64,000 nt of DNA from Elusimicrobiota bacterium (GTDB lineage Bacteria > Elusimicrobiota > Elusimicrobia > UBA1565 > UBA9628): assembly GCA_023213235.1 (NCBI GenBank), contig CP096137.1:2125047-2189046 (forward strand), given 5' to 3'. Positions 49,012 through 58,127 of this stretch are shown here, in pieces (the first letter of the stretch is position 1; the number at the start of each line of letters is the position of its first letter). The translations under genes were made by a program, and so were the position numbers. The notes beneath the pieces were generated by a model. That model saw only the letters and a program-made list of their open reading frames with translations, did not search any database and was not told the origin of the DNA.

Positions 49012-49298
49012 CGCGTCTCCTCCGCGAGGAAGCGGCGCGTGCGAAACGTCCAGTCGCCGTCCGCGCCGTCGCGGCTGCGCACGAGGATCTGATGGCGCCC
49101 GGGGCCGTAGCCCGACCAGTCGCACCACCAATGGCCGGCCGCGCGGCGGCAGGAGAGCCACTCGCCGCCGTCGACGGCGATCTCGACGGCCGTCGCGGGG
49201 CCGGAGAGGCGGATCGTATAGCCTCGCAGGGAGACGATCTCGCCCTCCTGCGGGTAGTCGAGCTCGACGGCGGACGCGCGTCTCTGGGCGGTGATCAT
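49008..49298 (-). CDS. small beta-sandwich-like protein
   Basis: 96 residues, no signal peptide. The pattern EGEIVSLRGYTIRLSGPATAVEIAVDGGEWLSC, then WWCDWSGYGPGRHQILVRSRDGADGDW resembles an Ig-like or sulfite-oxidase-dimerisation-type domain that normally forms part of a larger protein. Two cysteines could form a disulfide. A TAGAAT box six bases before the ATG suggests a leaderless message. Coupled by GTGA to the AsmA-like gene. Function unknown. Confidence 0.65.
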   Translation of the reverse strand: MITAQRRASAVELDYPQEGEIVSLRGYTIRLSGPATAVEIAVDGGEWLSCRRAAGHWWCDWSGYGPGRHQILVRSRDGADGDWTFRTRRFLAEETR

Positions 49299-49304
49299 GG
49301 CCCG

Positions 49305-49328
49305 ATTCTACCGCGCGGCGCCGCGCGG
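49305..49328 (-). promoter_or_regulatory. -10 box and GC palindrome upstream of the small beta-sandwich gene
   Basis: TAGAAT (49310-49305, minus strand) lies six bases before the ATG at 49298. Immediately upstream, 49311-49328 is a perfect 18-base palindrome (CCGCGCGGC/GCCGCGCGG). It could serve as an operator or mark the end of the upstream ABC1 kinase message. Confidence 0.45.
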
Positions 49329-49367
49329 CGGTATGACCGCCCCGTCACGGTTTCTCGACGGCCGCCG

Positions 49368-51052
<1,685 letters not shown>

Positions 51053-51056
51053 GGGA

Positions 51057-51371
51057 TCAGCGCGTCGCGCGGCGGGTCGAGCGGCGGCCGGTCCGGCGGC
51101 GGACGGCGCGGCGCCGGCGCTTCATCGGCGGGGCCACGGCCATGGCCAGGCGCTCGGCCTGCCCGACGGCGCGTCCCAGCGGCTCGCTCATCTCGGTCGC
51201 GCGCTCGCGCAGCTTCACGACGATCCCCGAGCCCTCGGCGCGGCGGCGGGCGTACCAGGCGTCGAACTGCGAGCGCGTCAGGCGCCCGGAGCGGATCGCG
51301 TCGGCGATCCCCACGCTTTCGTCGGCCGCGCGGCCGAGCGTCGCGAACATGCCCTCGTTCTTCCTGCTCAT
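51057..51371 (-). CDS. small protein with a strongly basic tail
   Basis: 104 residues with a good Shine-Dalgarno (AGGAGG) six bases before the ATG. The first 75 residues are helical (MFATLGRAADESVGIADAIRSG, FDAWYARRRAEGS, VVKLRERATEMSEPLGRAVGQ). The end is almost pure Arg/Lys/Thr (PPMKRRRRAVRRRTGRRSTRR). The tail resembles histone-like or nucleic-acid-binding tails. No family recognised. Co-transcribed with the ABC1 kinase (five-base gap). Confidence 0.6.
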   Translation of the reverse strand: MSRKNEGMFATLGRAADESVGIADAIRSGRLTRSQFDAWYARRRAEGSGIVVKLRERATEMSEPLGRAVGQAERLAMAVAPPMKRRRRAVRRRTGRRSTRRATR

Positions 51372-51503
51372 GGCGTCCTCCTTGTCCGCACACAGTGTAG
51401 CGGGCGTCCCGCGCGCGGCCCATGCCGGTCCTGTAACGCTTCGGCGACGGGGATGGGGAAAAAGGGTCACGGCCCCGCCATGGCCGCTCGCGCGCGCGCG
51501 TAC

Positions 51504-51509
51504 TAGAAT
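51504..51509 (+). promoter_or_regulatory. -10 box directly before the Omp85-like gene
   Basis: TAGAAT six bases upstream of the ATG at 51516, with no Shine-Dalgarno between them. It fits the leaderless arrangement seen at many operon-leading genes in this window. No convincing -35 box. Confidence 0.5.
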
Positions 51510-51515
51510 GGCTCG

Positions 51516-53132
51516 ATGACCGGCCGCCGCGGCGCGATAAGGGCGTGCGCGGGGGCGCTTCTCCTCCTCGCCGGGCCCGCCGCGGGCCGCCGGCGGGCGC
51601 CGACGCCGGGCCTCGCCGGCAGGCCGATCCGGGCCGTCGTCATCGAGACCAACAACGTCTTCGATCCGGGCCTGCCCGCCGAGTCCAAGCGCATCTACCG
51701 GGCCGCCAACACGCTCCACCGGACGACGCGGGAGAGCGTCGTGCGCCGCGAGGTGCTCTTCGAGCCCGGCGCGCCCTACGACCCTCTCCTGGCCCGCGAG
51801 ACGGAGCGCAACCTGCGCGCGCTGTCCTACATCCGCCGCGCCGAGGTGACCGCGGCCGCGACCGCCGACGGCGGGGTCGACGTGCTCGTGCGCACCTGGG
51901 ATTCCTGGAGCCTCGAGGTCGTCGCCGGCTTCAAGCGCGTGGGCGGCTCGACCGAGCTCAAGGGAGGCTTCGCCGAGCACAACGCCTTCGGGCGCGGCAA
52001 CGACCTGACGGCCGTCTACACCTCGGCGGGCGGCAGCCCTCGAAGTCGCTGGCCTGGCGCGACCGCCAGTTCGCGAGCATCCACCACCTCGACCTCATTC
52101 TGACCGCGGAGGCGGGTCCCGAGTCGCGGTCCTACTCGGCCTCCCTGACCCGCCCTTTCTACGCGTCGATCACGAAGGACTCGGGCTCCGTGCGCGCCGC
52201 CCGGACGGAGGGACGCGCGCAGGTATGGGAAGGGACCGTCCGCGCCGGCGAGGCGCGCCGGGTCGTGACCGAGGCCGGAGTCACGTACGGCCGGGCGCTG
52301 ACGGCGACGACCGAGCGCGCGCTTCGGCTGCGCGGAGGGGTGCTCGCGCGGGAGGTGGCCTGGGAGCGTCTGCCGCAGACGGCGGCCCTTCCCGCGGCCG
52401 TGCGCCGCGTCTACCTCCAGGCCGGGGGCGACCACGAGACCGTCGACTTCGTCACCGAGCGGCGCTTCCAGAAGTTCACGAAGGACGAGGACTACAACGT
52501 CGGGCTCGTCGTCTCGCCGTCGGTCTCGTGGGCGCCTCCGCTCGGCGCGGAGCGCACGGAGTCGCAGGTCATGCCCGCGATCGTCGCGCGCAAGGGCTGG
52601 GACTGGGAGAACCGCCTGCTCATGCTGCGCGCCTCCTACGGAACGGCGTTCGTCGACGGCGGCGGCGCCAACCGCGTCGCCGGCGGAGACGCGCTCTTCT
52701 TCATGGCGGGCCTGCCGAGGCAGACTCTCGCCTTCCACGCCGGCTATGACCACGGCTGGCGCCTCGATCCCACCCAGCGCCTCGGGCTCGGAGAGAGCAA
52801 CGGCCTGCGGGGCTACGGCCTCTCGGAGTTCGAGGGGGAGAGGCGGCTGCTCCTCAACTTCGAGGACCGGATATTCCTCGCCGACGAGGTCCTGCGCGTC
52901 GTCGACGTCGGCGCGGTCGTCTTCTTCGACTCGGGCGCCGCGTGGGCGTCCGGCCGCCAGACGCGCCTCGCCGAGCTCAAGAGCTCGGCCGGGCTGGGCC
53001 TGCGGCTGGCCCCGTCGCGTTCGGCGGCGAACAGCCCCGTGCGCATCGATCTGGCGCGCGCCCTGTCTCCGAGGGGGGCGGTCGCCCTGGTCGCTCTCCA
53101 TCCTGGCGGGGCACGCCTTCGGGCCGGAATGA
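51516..53132 (+). CDS. Omp85/BamA-like outer-membrane protein with POTRA (two frameshifts)
   Basis: About 539 residues after repair. A signal peptide (IRACAGALLLLAGPAAG) and one POTRA-like unit (REVLFEPGAPYDPLLARETERNLRALSYIRRAEVTAAA read in parts) precede a beta-barrel with the surface-antigen pattern (GLGESNGLRGYGLSEFEGERRLLLNFEDRIF) and a final strand ILAGHAFGPE. Two repairs are needed: one base in the CCC run near 52040 (AGGS to PSKSLAW) and two Gs in the six-G run near 53075 (LSPRG to GRSPWSLSIL). Third POTRA/Omp85-like gene in the window. Probably inserts or exports outer-membrane components. Confidence 0.75.
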
Positions 53133-53151
53133 GCGGGCGCGTCAAAAAGAA

Positions 53152-53189
53152 GAGCCGGGCGAGGAGGCCGCGCCTCCGCCGCCCGGCTC
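53152..53189 (-). terminator. intrinsic terminator for the BON-domain gene
   Basis: GAGCCGGGCG and its complement CCGCCCGGCTC enclose an inner GGAGGC/GCCTCC stem. On the minus strand the hairpin is followed by TTCTTTTT (53151-53144), a proper T-tract. It lies between convergent genes and could also stop the plus-strand message. Confidence 0.8.
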
Positions 53190-53200
53190 CCGGAGAAGGT

Positions 53201-53716
53201 TCAGCGGACCTTCAGCTCGTTGACGACGTTTCCGCGTCCCGCGATCGCCGCGGCCCGCTCCTCGGCCTCGCTCCTCTCCTTGGCGCTGTGCACGAAGCCG
53301 CGCAAGGTCACCTTGCCGTTCTCTCCGGCGACGACGGTGAAGTCGTTGACGGAGACGCCCGGCGTCGTCGAGGACGGCACGCCGCTCGACGTCGGGGGTC
53401 CCTGCATGACCGCGGTGCGGACGCGGTCGACGAGCACCGTCCCGCCGTTCGCGGCGGGGGCGGCGTTGGGGTCGGTCACGAGCGGGACGTCGGGTCCCGG
53501 CGCCGTCGGATTGGGCAAGGTCGGCCCCGCGTCGCTGGGATTCTGCCCGGGCACGGTCTGGCTCGGATTCTGGGGGGACGTCGTGGAGCTGGGGTTCTGC
53601 GGGCTCGTCGTCGAGCTCGGGTTTTGAGAGGGCGCGTTCGTGGTCTGGCTGTGGAGAACGCCCGCGACGGCGAGCGCTCCGACGACGGCGACGGCCAAGG
53701 TCGGTCCGGTCTTCAT
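53201..53716 (-). CDS. secreted BON-domain protein with short tandem repeats
   Basis: 171 residues. A signal peptide or anchor (LAVAVVGALAVAGVLHSQT) is followed by a Pro/Asn/Ser/Thr-rich region with tandem repeats of QNPSSTTSP, then QNPSQTVPG and QNPSDAGP. One BON domain ends the protein (VDRVRTAVMQG, NDFTVVAGENGKVTLRGFVHSAKERSEAEERAAAI read in parts, VVNELKVR). BON domains bind phospholipid and occur in OsmY-like periplasmic stress proteins. A strong ribosome site (GGAGGA) sets the ATG. An intrinsic terminator follows. Confidence 0.82.
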   Translation of the reverse strand: MKTGPTLAVAVVGALAVAGVLHSQTTNAPSQNPSSTTSPQNPSSTTSPQNPSQTVPGQNPSDAGPTLPNPTAPGPDVPLVTDPNAAPAANGGTVLVDRVRTAVMQGPPTSSGVPSSTTPGVSVNDFTVVAGENGKVTLRGFVHSAKERSEAEERAAAIAGRGNVVNELKVR

Positions 53717-53733
53717 TCGATCCTCCTTTCGGT

Positions 53734-54870
53734 TTATATCGGCCGCCGGACGATGTTCCGCAGGCCGAGAAGCGGGCTCACGTCGGCCCGGCAGTGCGGC
53801 TGCTTGCGTCCGGCTTTGGTCAGGACGGCCTGCACGATCTGCCGCCGGCGCGCGCGGAAGGCGCCCGCGGCCGCCAGCAGGCGGTAATTCGCGGCGCGGC
53901 GCGGACGCTCGCCGCGTCCGGGGCCGAGCGCCGGCCACGCGCGCTCGAGATTCGCGTGCCAGGCGAGCATGGTGGGATCTCCGTGGGGCCCGAGATTGTG
54001 GAAGTCCTCGGCGACGAACGACGACTCGAGCGCGGAGGTCAGCCCCGTCATCGTCGGCGCGACCCCGCCGCGCCAGGGGCCCGGCCACGGATCGCCGCCC
54101 TCGCGCACGACCGCGTCGAGCAGGGCGACGCCGTCGTCCTTGAGGCAGCGCGCGGCGGCGTCGACGAACGGCCGGTGCTGCGGCTCCGGCAGGCGCTCGA
54201 GCGAGCCGAGAGCGACGACGCGGTCGAAGCGGCCGTGCGCGGAGGCGAACGGCACGGACACGATCTCCACGGGCAGCTTGCCCGCCGCCGCCCGCGCGGC
54301 CTCGGCGCGCGCCGCGTCGGGCTCGACGCCGAGCACTCCGACGCCGTGCCTCTCCGCCGCGTAGCGGGCGAAGGCGCCCCACCCGCAGCCGAGCTCGAGC
54401 ACGGTCATGCCGGGGCGCAGGTCGAGCTTCAGGCAGACGAGCTCGAGCGCCGCCTCCTGGGCCTCGTCGAGCGTGGACGCGCCGGCCCAGTAGCCGGAGT
54501 GGTGCGCGAGTCGTCCGCCGAGCATCGCGCGCACCAGCTCGTCGTCGGGAGCGTCGTCGGGCGGCGGCGCGCCGCCCGACGCGCGCCACTTCAGGCGCAG
54601 CGCGGCGAGCTTCGCGCGCAGGCCGCGCGGCGGGCCTCCCGCTGAAACCGTCCCCGCGCGGTAGAGGCGGGTGAACAGCTGGTCGAGGCGGTCGCAGTCC
54701 CACCAGCCATCGACGTACGCCGCGGCCACGGCGGACGCGCCGCCCTGCAGCGCGCGCTCGAAGAACGCGGGCTCGCTCACGCGCACGTCCCACGGGCGGT
54801 GCCCGCCGACGACCACGTCGGACTCCGACAGCAGGTCGCGAACGGCTTCTTCGGCGGCTCTGATCGTCAT
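53734..54870 (-). CDS. cfa: cyclopropane-fatty-acyl-phospholipid synthase-like methyltransferase
   Basis: 378 residues, intact. Methylates unsaturated phospholipid acyl chains from SAM at the membrane surface. The family pattern is VRVSEPAFFERALQGGASAVAAAYVDGWWDCDRLDQLF at the N-terminus (read in parts), HHSGYWAG, SAM motif I VLELGCGWGAFARYAAE, RFDRVVALGSLERLPEP and a C-terminal region with FHNLGPHGDPTMLAWHANLERAWP. The usual FPGG-type segment is degenerate, so a related methyltransferase is possible. A TAAGAT box lies six bases before the ATG. Confidence 0.85.
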   Translation of the reverse strand: MTIRAAEEAVRDLLSESDVVVGGHRPWDVRVSEPAFFERALQGGASAVAAAYVDGWWDCDRLDQLFTRLYRAGTVSAGGPPRGLRAKLAALRLKWRASGGAPPPDDAPDDELVRAMLGGRLAHHSGYWAGASTLDEAQEAALELVCLKLDLRPGMTVLELGCGWGAFARYAAERHGVGVLGVEPDAARAEAARAAAGKLPVEIVSVPFASAHGRFDRVVALGSLERLPEPQHRPFVDAAARCLKDDGVALLDAVVREGGDPWPGPWRGGVAPTMTGLTSALESSFVAEDFHNLGPHGDPTMLAWHANLERAWPALGPGRGERPRRAANYRLLAAAGAFRARRRQIVQAVLTKAGRKQPHCRADVSPLLGLRNIVRRPI

Positions 54871-54956
54871 GCCGCCATCTTACCGCCGCGCACGATGGCG
54901 GGGAATGTGGGCCCGGTGACATTCATTTGACCGGCTCCGGCGCGCTCGCGCCATGT

Positions 54957-54964
54957 GCTAGAAT
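54957..54964 (+). promoter_or_regulatory. promoter -10 region of tRNA-Ser
   Basis: TAGAAT at 54959-54964 is preceded by TG with one base between (extended -10). The mature tRNA begins 21 bases after the box. TTGACC at 54927-54932 is too far away (26-base spacer) to be a normal -35 box. Confidence 0.5.
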
Positions 54965-54985
54965 CAGTGCGGCGCCCCGCTTTAT

Positions 54986-55076
54986 GGAGAGATGGGTGAG
55001 CGGCTGAAACCAGCGGTTTGCTAAACCGCCGTACGGGTGCAAACCTGTACCGAGGGTTCGAATCCCTCTCTCTCCG
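54986..55076 (+). tRNA. tRNA-Ser (anticodon GCU)
   Basis: Acceptor stem GGAGAGA pairs with TCTCTCC (55069-55075), with G as discriminator base. The anticodon stem GCGGT/ACCGC encloses loop TTGCTAA with GCT at 55020-55022, reading AGC/AGU serine codons. A long variable arm (GTACGGGTGCAAACCTGTAC) confirms a type II (Ser) tRNA, and the T arm carries GGTTCGAATCC. No CCA is encoded. Confidence 0.97.
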
Positions 55077-55094
55077 AGCTTTTCCTTAATGATG

Positions 55095-55126
55095 CTGAGG
55101 ATGCTCGGGTCTTATGACCCGACTCA
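55095..55126 (+). promoter_or_regulatory. stem-loop between tRNA-Ser and the DUF962 gene
   Basis: CGGGTC (55106-55111) and GACCCG (55116-55121) form a hairpin with a TTAT loop. CTGAG (55095-55099) and CTCAG (55122-55126) can extend it across a bulge. There is no T-tract, so it may be a processing element or leader structure rather than a terminator. Confidence 0.4.
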
Positions 55127-55154
55127 GAACTGCTGTCGACTCCGTGCTAATGAG

Positions 55155-55490
55155 ATGAGCCAAGACGAATTCTGGCCCTATTATGTCTCGGAGCATCTGA
55201 ATCCGACGAATCGCCGGCTACACTTCGTCGGGACTTCGCTCGGGCTGATCTGCGCGGTGTTCGCGCTCGTGTTTCTCTCGCCAGCGTTCTTTGCTCTCGC
55301 CCTGTTCTTCGGCTACGGGTTCGCGTGGGTGGGGCACTTCGGGTTCGAGAGGAACAAGCCGGCCACCTTCAAATACCCGCGGCTCTCTTTTCTCGCGGAC
55401 TTCCGGATGTACGGGCTGATCGCGCGAGGGAGGATGGACGAGGAGATCAGGCGTCTGGGGCCGGAGCTGGCGCGCCTGCGGCGGGGCTGA
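55155..55490 (+). CDS. DUF962 (Mpo1-like) membrane protein
   Basis: 111 residues of the DUF962/YGL010w family. Pattern FWPYYVSEHLNPTNRRLHFVGT at the N-terminus, two membrane helices (LICAVFALVFLSPAFFALALFFGYGFAW) and VGHFGFERNKPATFKYPRLSFLADFRMY. The His and Asn residues match the metal site of yeast Mpo1, a fatty-acid alpha-dioxygenase of phytosphingosine breakdown; the bacterial role is unknown. A longer upstream reading (from 55089) exists but the ATG at 55155 fits the family N-terminus. Overlaps the convergent helicase gene by 44 bases. Confidence 0.85.
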   Translation: MSQDEFWPYYVSEHLNPTNRRLHFVGTSLGLICAVFALVFLSPAFFALALFFGYGFAWVGHFGFERNKPATFKYPRLSFLADFRMYGLIARGRMDEEIRRLGPELARLRRG

Positions 55491-57386
55491 AAAAGGCGCC
55501 GAGCTCCTCGAGGCTGCCGAGCCTGCGGCACGGCGGCAGGGAGCGCATGAAGACCTTGCCGTAGCCTTTCTTGAGGAGGCGCGAGTCGAGGCAGACGACG
55601 GCCCCGCGGTCGCTCGAGGAGCGGATCAGGCGTCCGAAGCCCTGGCGGAACTTCATGATCGCGCGCGGCATGGACCAGTCCTTGAAGTAGTCGCGGCCGT
55701 TTTCCTCCAGCCAGCGCCGCCGCCCCACCTCGAGCGCGGAGAAGGAGTTCGGGAACGGGAGCTTGACCAGGACCACGCAGGACAGCGCCTCGCCCGGGAC
55801 GTCGATGCCCTGCCAGAACGTGTCGACGCCGAGCAGCACCGCGTCGCCGGCCTCCTCGAACTCGCGCACGAGCGCCTCGTGGCCCGAGGCGCTCTGCGCC
55901 CAGACCGGCCGGCCCTTGATGCGCTCGCGCAGGAGGCCGTGGACCTTGCGCATGAGCTTGATGTTCGTAAATAGGAGGAAGACGCCGCCCGGCACGCGCG
56001 CCACCACGTCCGCGCAGGCGCGCGCGACCGCCTCCGCCGACTCCTCGTCCTGCGGCTCCGGCAGGCCCTCGACGGGCCAGAACGCGGCCTGCCGCTCGTA
56101 GTCGAAGGGGAGGACAGCACGAGCTCCTTCGCGTCCGGCAGGCCGACGCGCGACTTGAAGTCCTTGAGCCCGTCGCCCGTGGACAGCGTCGCCGAGGTCA
56201 GGATCGACGGGATGCCGCGCGAGAAAAGGCCCTCGGCCAGGCGGCGGCCGACGTCGAGCGGGGCGGAGCGAAGCTCCGGGCCCATGCGCGTCCACGCCAC
56301 CCAGCGCGCCGTCGCGTCGGAGTCGGGCTTCAGTATCCCCATCATCGCGTGGCCGTACTGCGAGACGCGCGAGTGCAGCATGCGCATCTCGACCTCATCG
56401 GGCCTTCCCTCGGCGGCGGCGGCGCCCTCCGCGAGCGCCTTGTCGAGCGCGACGAAGGAGGACGGGGGAGCCGTCGGCGCGGTCTCGAGGAGCTTGTCGG
56501 CCGCGTCCTCCTCGCCCTTGAGGCCGTTGTCGCGGGCGAGCCCGCCCAAGAAGCGCGTGAGGTCCTCTCCGGCCTCGGCGGCGAGCGCGTCGAGCCGCTC
56601 GTCGGCCGACAGCTTGGCGCTGGCGCGCACCTCGTCGACGATGCCCAGTCCCGCGCCGAGGCTCGCCGTCAGCCCGTAGCGCGCGGAGGCCGCGTCCTCG
56701 AGGTTGTGCGCCTCGTCGAGTATCAATGCGTCTGCCGGAGGCAGACGCGCGCCGGAGAGAAGCAGGGCATGATTGACGACGAGGATGTGCGAGCGCTCGG
56801 CGCGCTCGCGGTCCTTGCGCCACAGGCAGCGGTCCCAGTACGGGCCGCCGGGGCCGAGGCAAATCTCGCCGTCGCGGGCTATGCGGTCCCAGAGGTTCTG
56901 CGGAACCAGCTCGGGAAGCGAGGAGCGGTGCCCGCTCGCCGCGTCCTTGGCGTGCGCGCTCAGGCGCTCGACGAGCTCCTTGCCGGCGTCGGAGACGTGA
57001 TCGGGCTTCAGGCGCAGGCGCGCCAGGCGTTGGACGCACAGGTAGTTGTCGGCGCCCATGAGCATCGAGTAGCGCAGGGGCAGGCCGAGTTTCTCGAGCG
57101 CGGCGGCCGTCGTCGGCAGCTCGTGGTTCATGAGCTGCTCCTGCAGGGCGCGCGTGTGCGTCGACACGATCACGCGCCGGTCGCGCGTGGCCGCCCACAT
57201 CGCGGCGGGGAGGAGGTAGGCGAGGCTCTTGCCGACGCCGGTGCCGGCCTCGACGACGAGGTCCCGGCCGCCCTCGAGCGAGGACCACACGGCGCCGGCC
57301 ATCTCTTCCTGAAGGGGGCGCGGCTCCCAGCCCGGGCGCGCGCGCGCCAGGGCGCCTTCCGGGCCGAACAGCGCGTCGAGCTCCAT
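55447..57386 (-). CDS. dinG: DinG/XPD-type ATP-dependent DNA helicase (one frameshift)
   Basis: 646 residues after repair. Superfamily 2 5'-3' helicase with Walker A VEAGTGVGKSLAYLLP, VIVSTHTRALQEQL, NYLCVQRLARL, motif II ILDEAHNLEDAA, SILTSATLS, and motif VI FRQGFGRLIRSSSDRGAV. One C is missing in the CCCC run near 56115 (LVLSSP to FDYERQAAFWP). In the iron-sulfur region only three cysteines are evident (NYLC, GEIC, DRCLW) rather than four, so cluster binding is uncertain. It diverges from the CPBP gene across 24 bases with a shared -10 palindrome. Confidence 0.9.
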
Positions 57387-57393
57387 GGGACAC

Positions 57394-57403
57394 ATTATAT
57401 AAT
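57394..57403. promoter_or_regulatory. shared palindromic -10 element of two divergent genes
   Basis: ATTATATAAT is its own reverse complement and contains TATAAT on both strands (plus 57398-57403, minus 57399-57394). Each -10 box lies exactly seven bases from its gene's start codon (ATG at 57386 on minus, GTG at 57411 on plus). The whole intergenic region is 24 bases. Confidence 0.7.
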
Positions 57404-57410
57404 CCGCGAA

Positions 57411-58127
57411 GTGCGCGACCGACCCGTCCTGTGGGCGCTCCTCGTCACCGCGGCCTTCATGGCCGCCCGCTTCGGCGTCAGGGTCGCCTTGCCTCCCGCG
57501 ACGGACCTCCACACCTGGTTGCTCATCGACGCGTGGAAGACGATCCCGCGCCTCGGCGCCCTCGCGGCCTGCTGGTGGGCGATGCGTCCGGCCGGCCCGC
57601 GCGCCTGGGGTTGGACGGCTCCGTCGGGCGCGGGCGCGGCGCTCGCGTTTGCCGCCTGCTTCGCCCTCGGCCTGAAGTTCCTCGACAACGGGCCCGGCGA
57701 CTTCGGCGCCGGCGAGAAGGCGGTCGGCGTGCTGCTCACGATCCCCGTGGCGCTGTGGGAGGAGCTGTGCTACCGGGGACTTCTCTTCCAGGGCCTGCGC
57801 CGGGAGATGAGCGCGCTGCGCGCCGCGCTGATCTCGACGGCCGTGTTCACCGTCATGCACTGGGGCTCGATCGGCGTCGCCGGCTGGCCGGAGATCTACC
57901 TGACCGGCTTCGTCTGGTGCGGCGCCGCCGCCCTCGGGGCGGGCCTTCCCGCTTTGGCCGTCTCGCACTGGCTCGTCGACAGCGTCTGGTTCTGGCTGGC
58001 CGAGGACGGGCACGGGGGGACGTTCACGCGCTTGTCCCTGGCGCTGCTGGCCGCCGCGGCGGTTCCCGCGTGGCGCGCGCTCAGAGCGACGCCAGGCGCG
58101 CCGCCGTCTCCGACGCGCCCGGAATGA
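57411..58127 (+). CDS. CPBP-family intramembrane metalloprotease
   Basis: 238 residues, GTG start. Multiple membrane helices and the three CPBP (Abi) motifs: EELCYRGLLFQGLRRE, then FTVMHWGSIGVAG and SHWLVDSVWFWLAE, which supply the glutamates and histidines of the metal site. Members cleave membrane or prenylated peptides, or serve in bacteriocin self-immunity. The start lies seven bases from a TATAAT box, so the message is probably leaderless. Its 3' end overlaps the convergent giant gene by 47 bases. Confidence 0.87.
   Translation: MRDRPVLWALLVTAAFMAARFGVRVALPPATDLHTWLLIDAWKTIPRLGALAACWWAMRPAGPRAWGWTAPSGAGAALAFAACFALGLKFLDNGPGDFGAGEKAVGVLLTIPVALWEELCYRGLLFQGLRREMSALRAALISTAVFTVMHWGSIGVAGWPEIYLTGFVWCGAAALGAGLPALAVSHWLVDSVWFWLAEDGHGGTFTRLSLALLAAAAVPAWRALRATPGAPPSPTRPE

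Noticed and set aside
53570..53640. Short repeats in the BON-protein gene as a CRISPR or other DNA repeat array
   Set aside because: The units are in frame, contiguous and encode a Pro/Ser/Thr stalk; there are no spacers. No CRISPR array was seen anywhere in the window.
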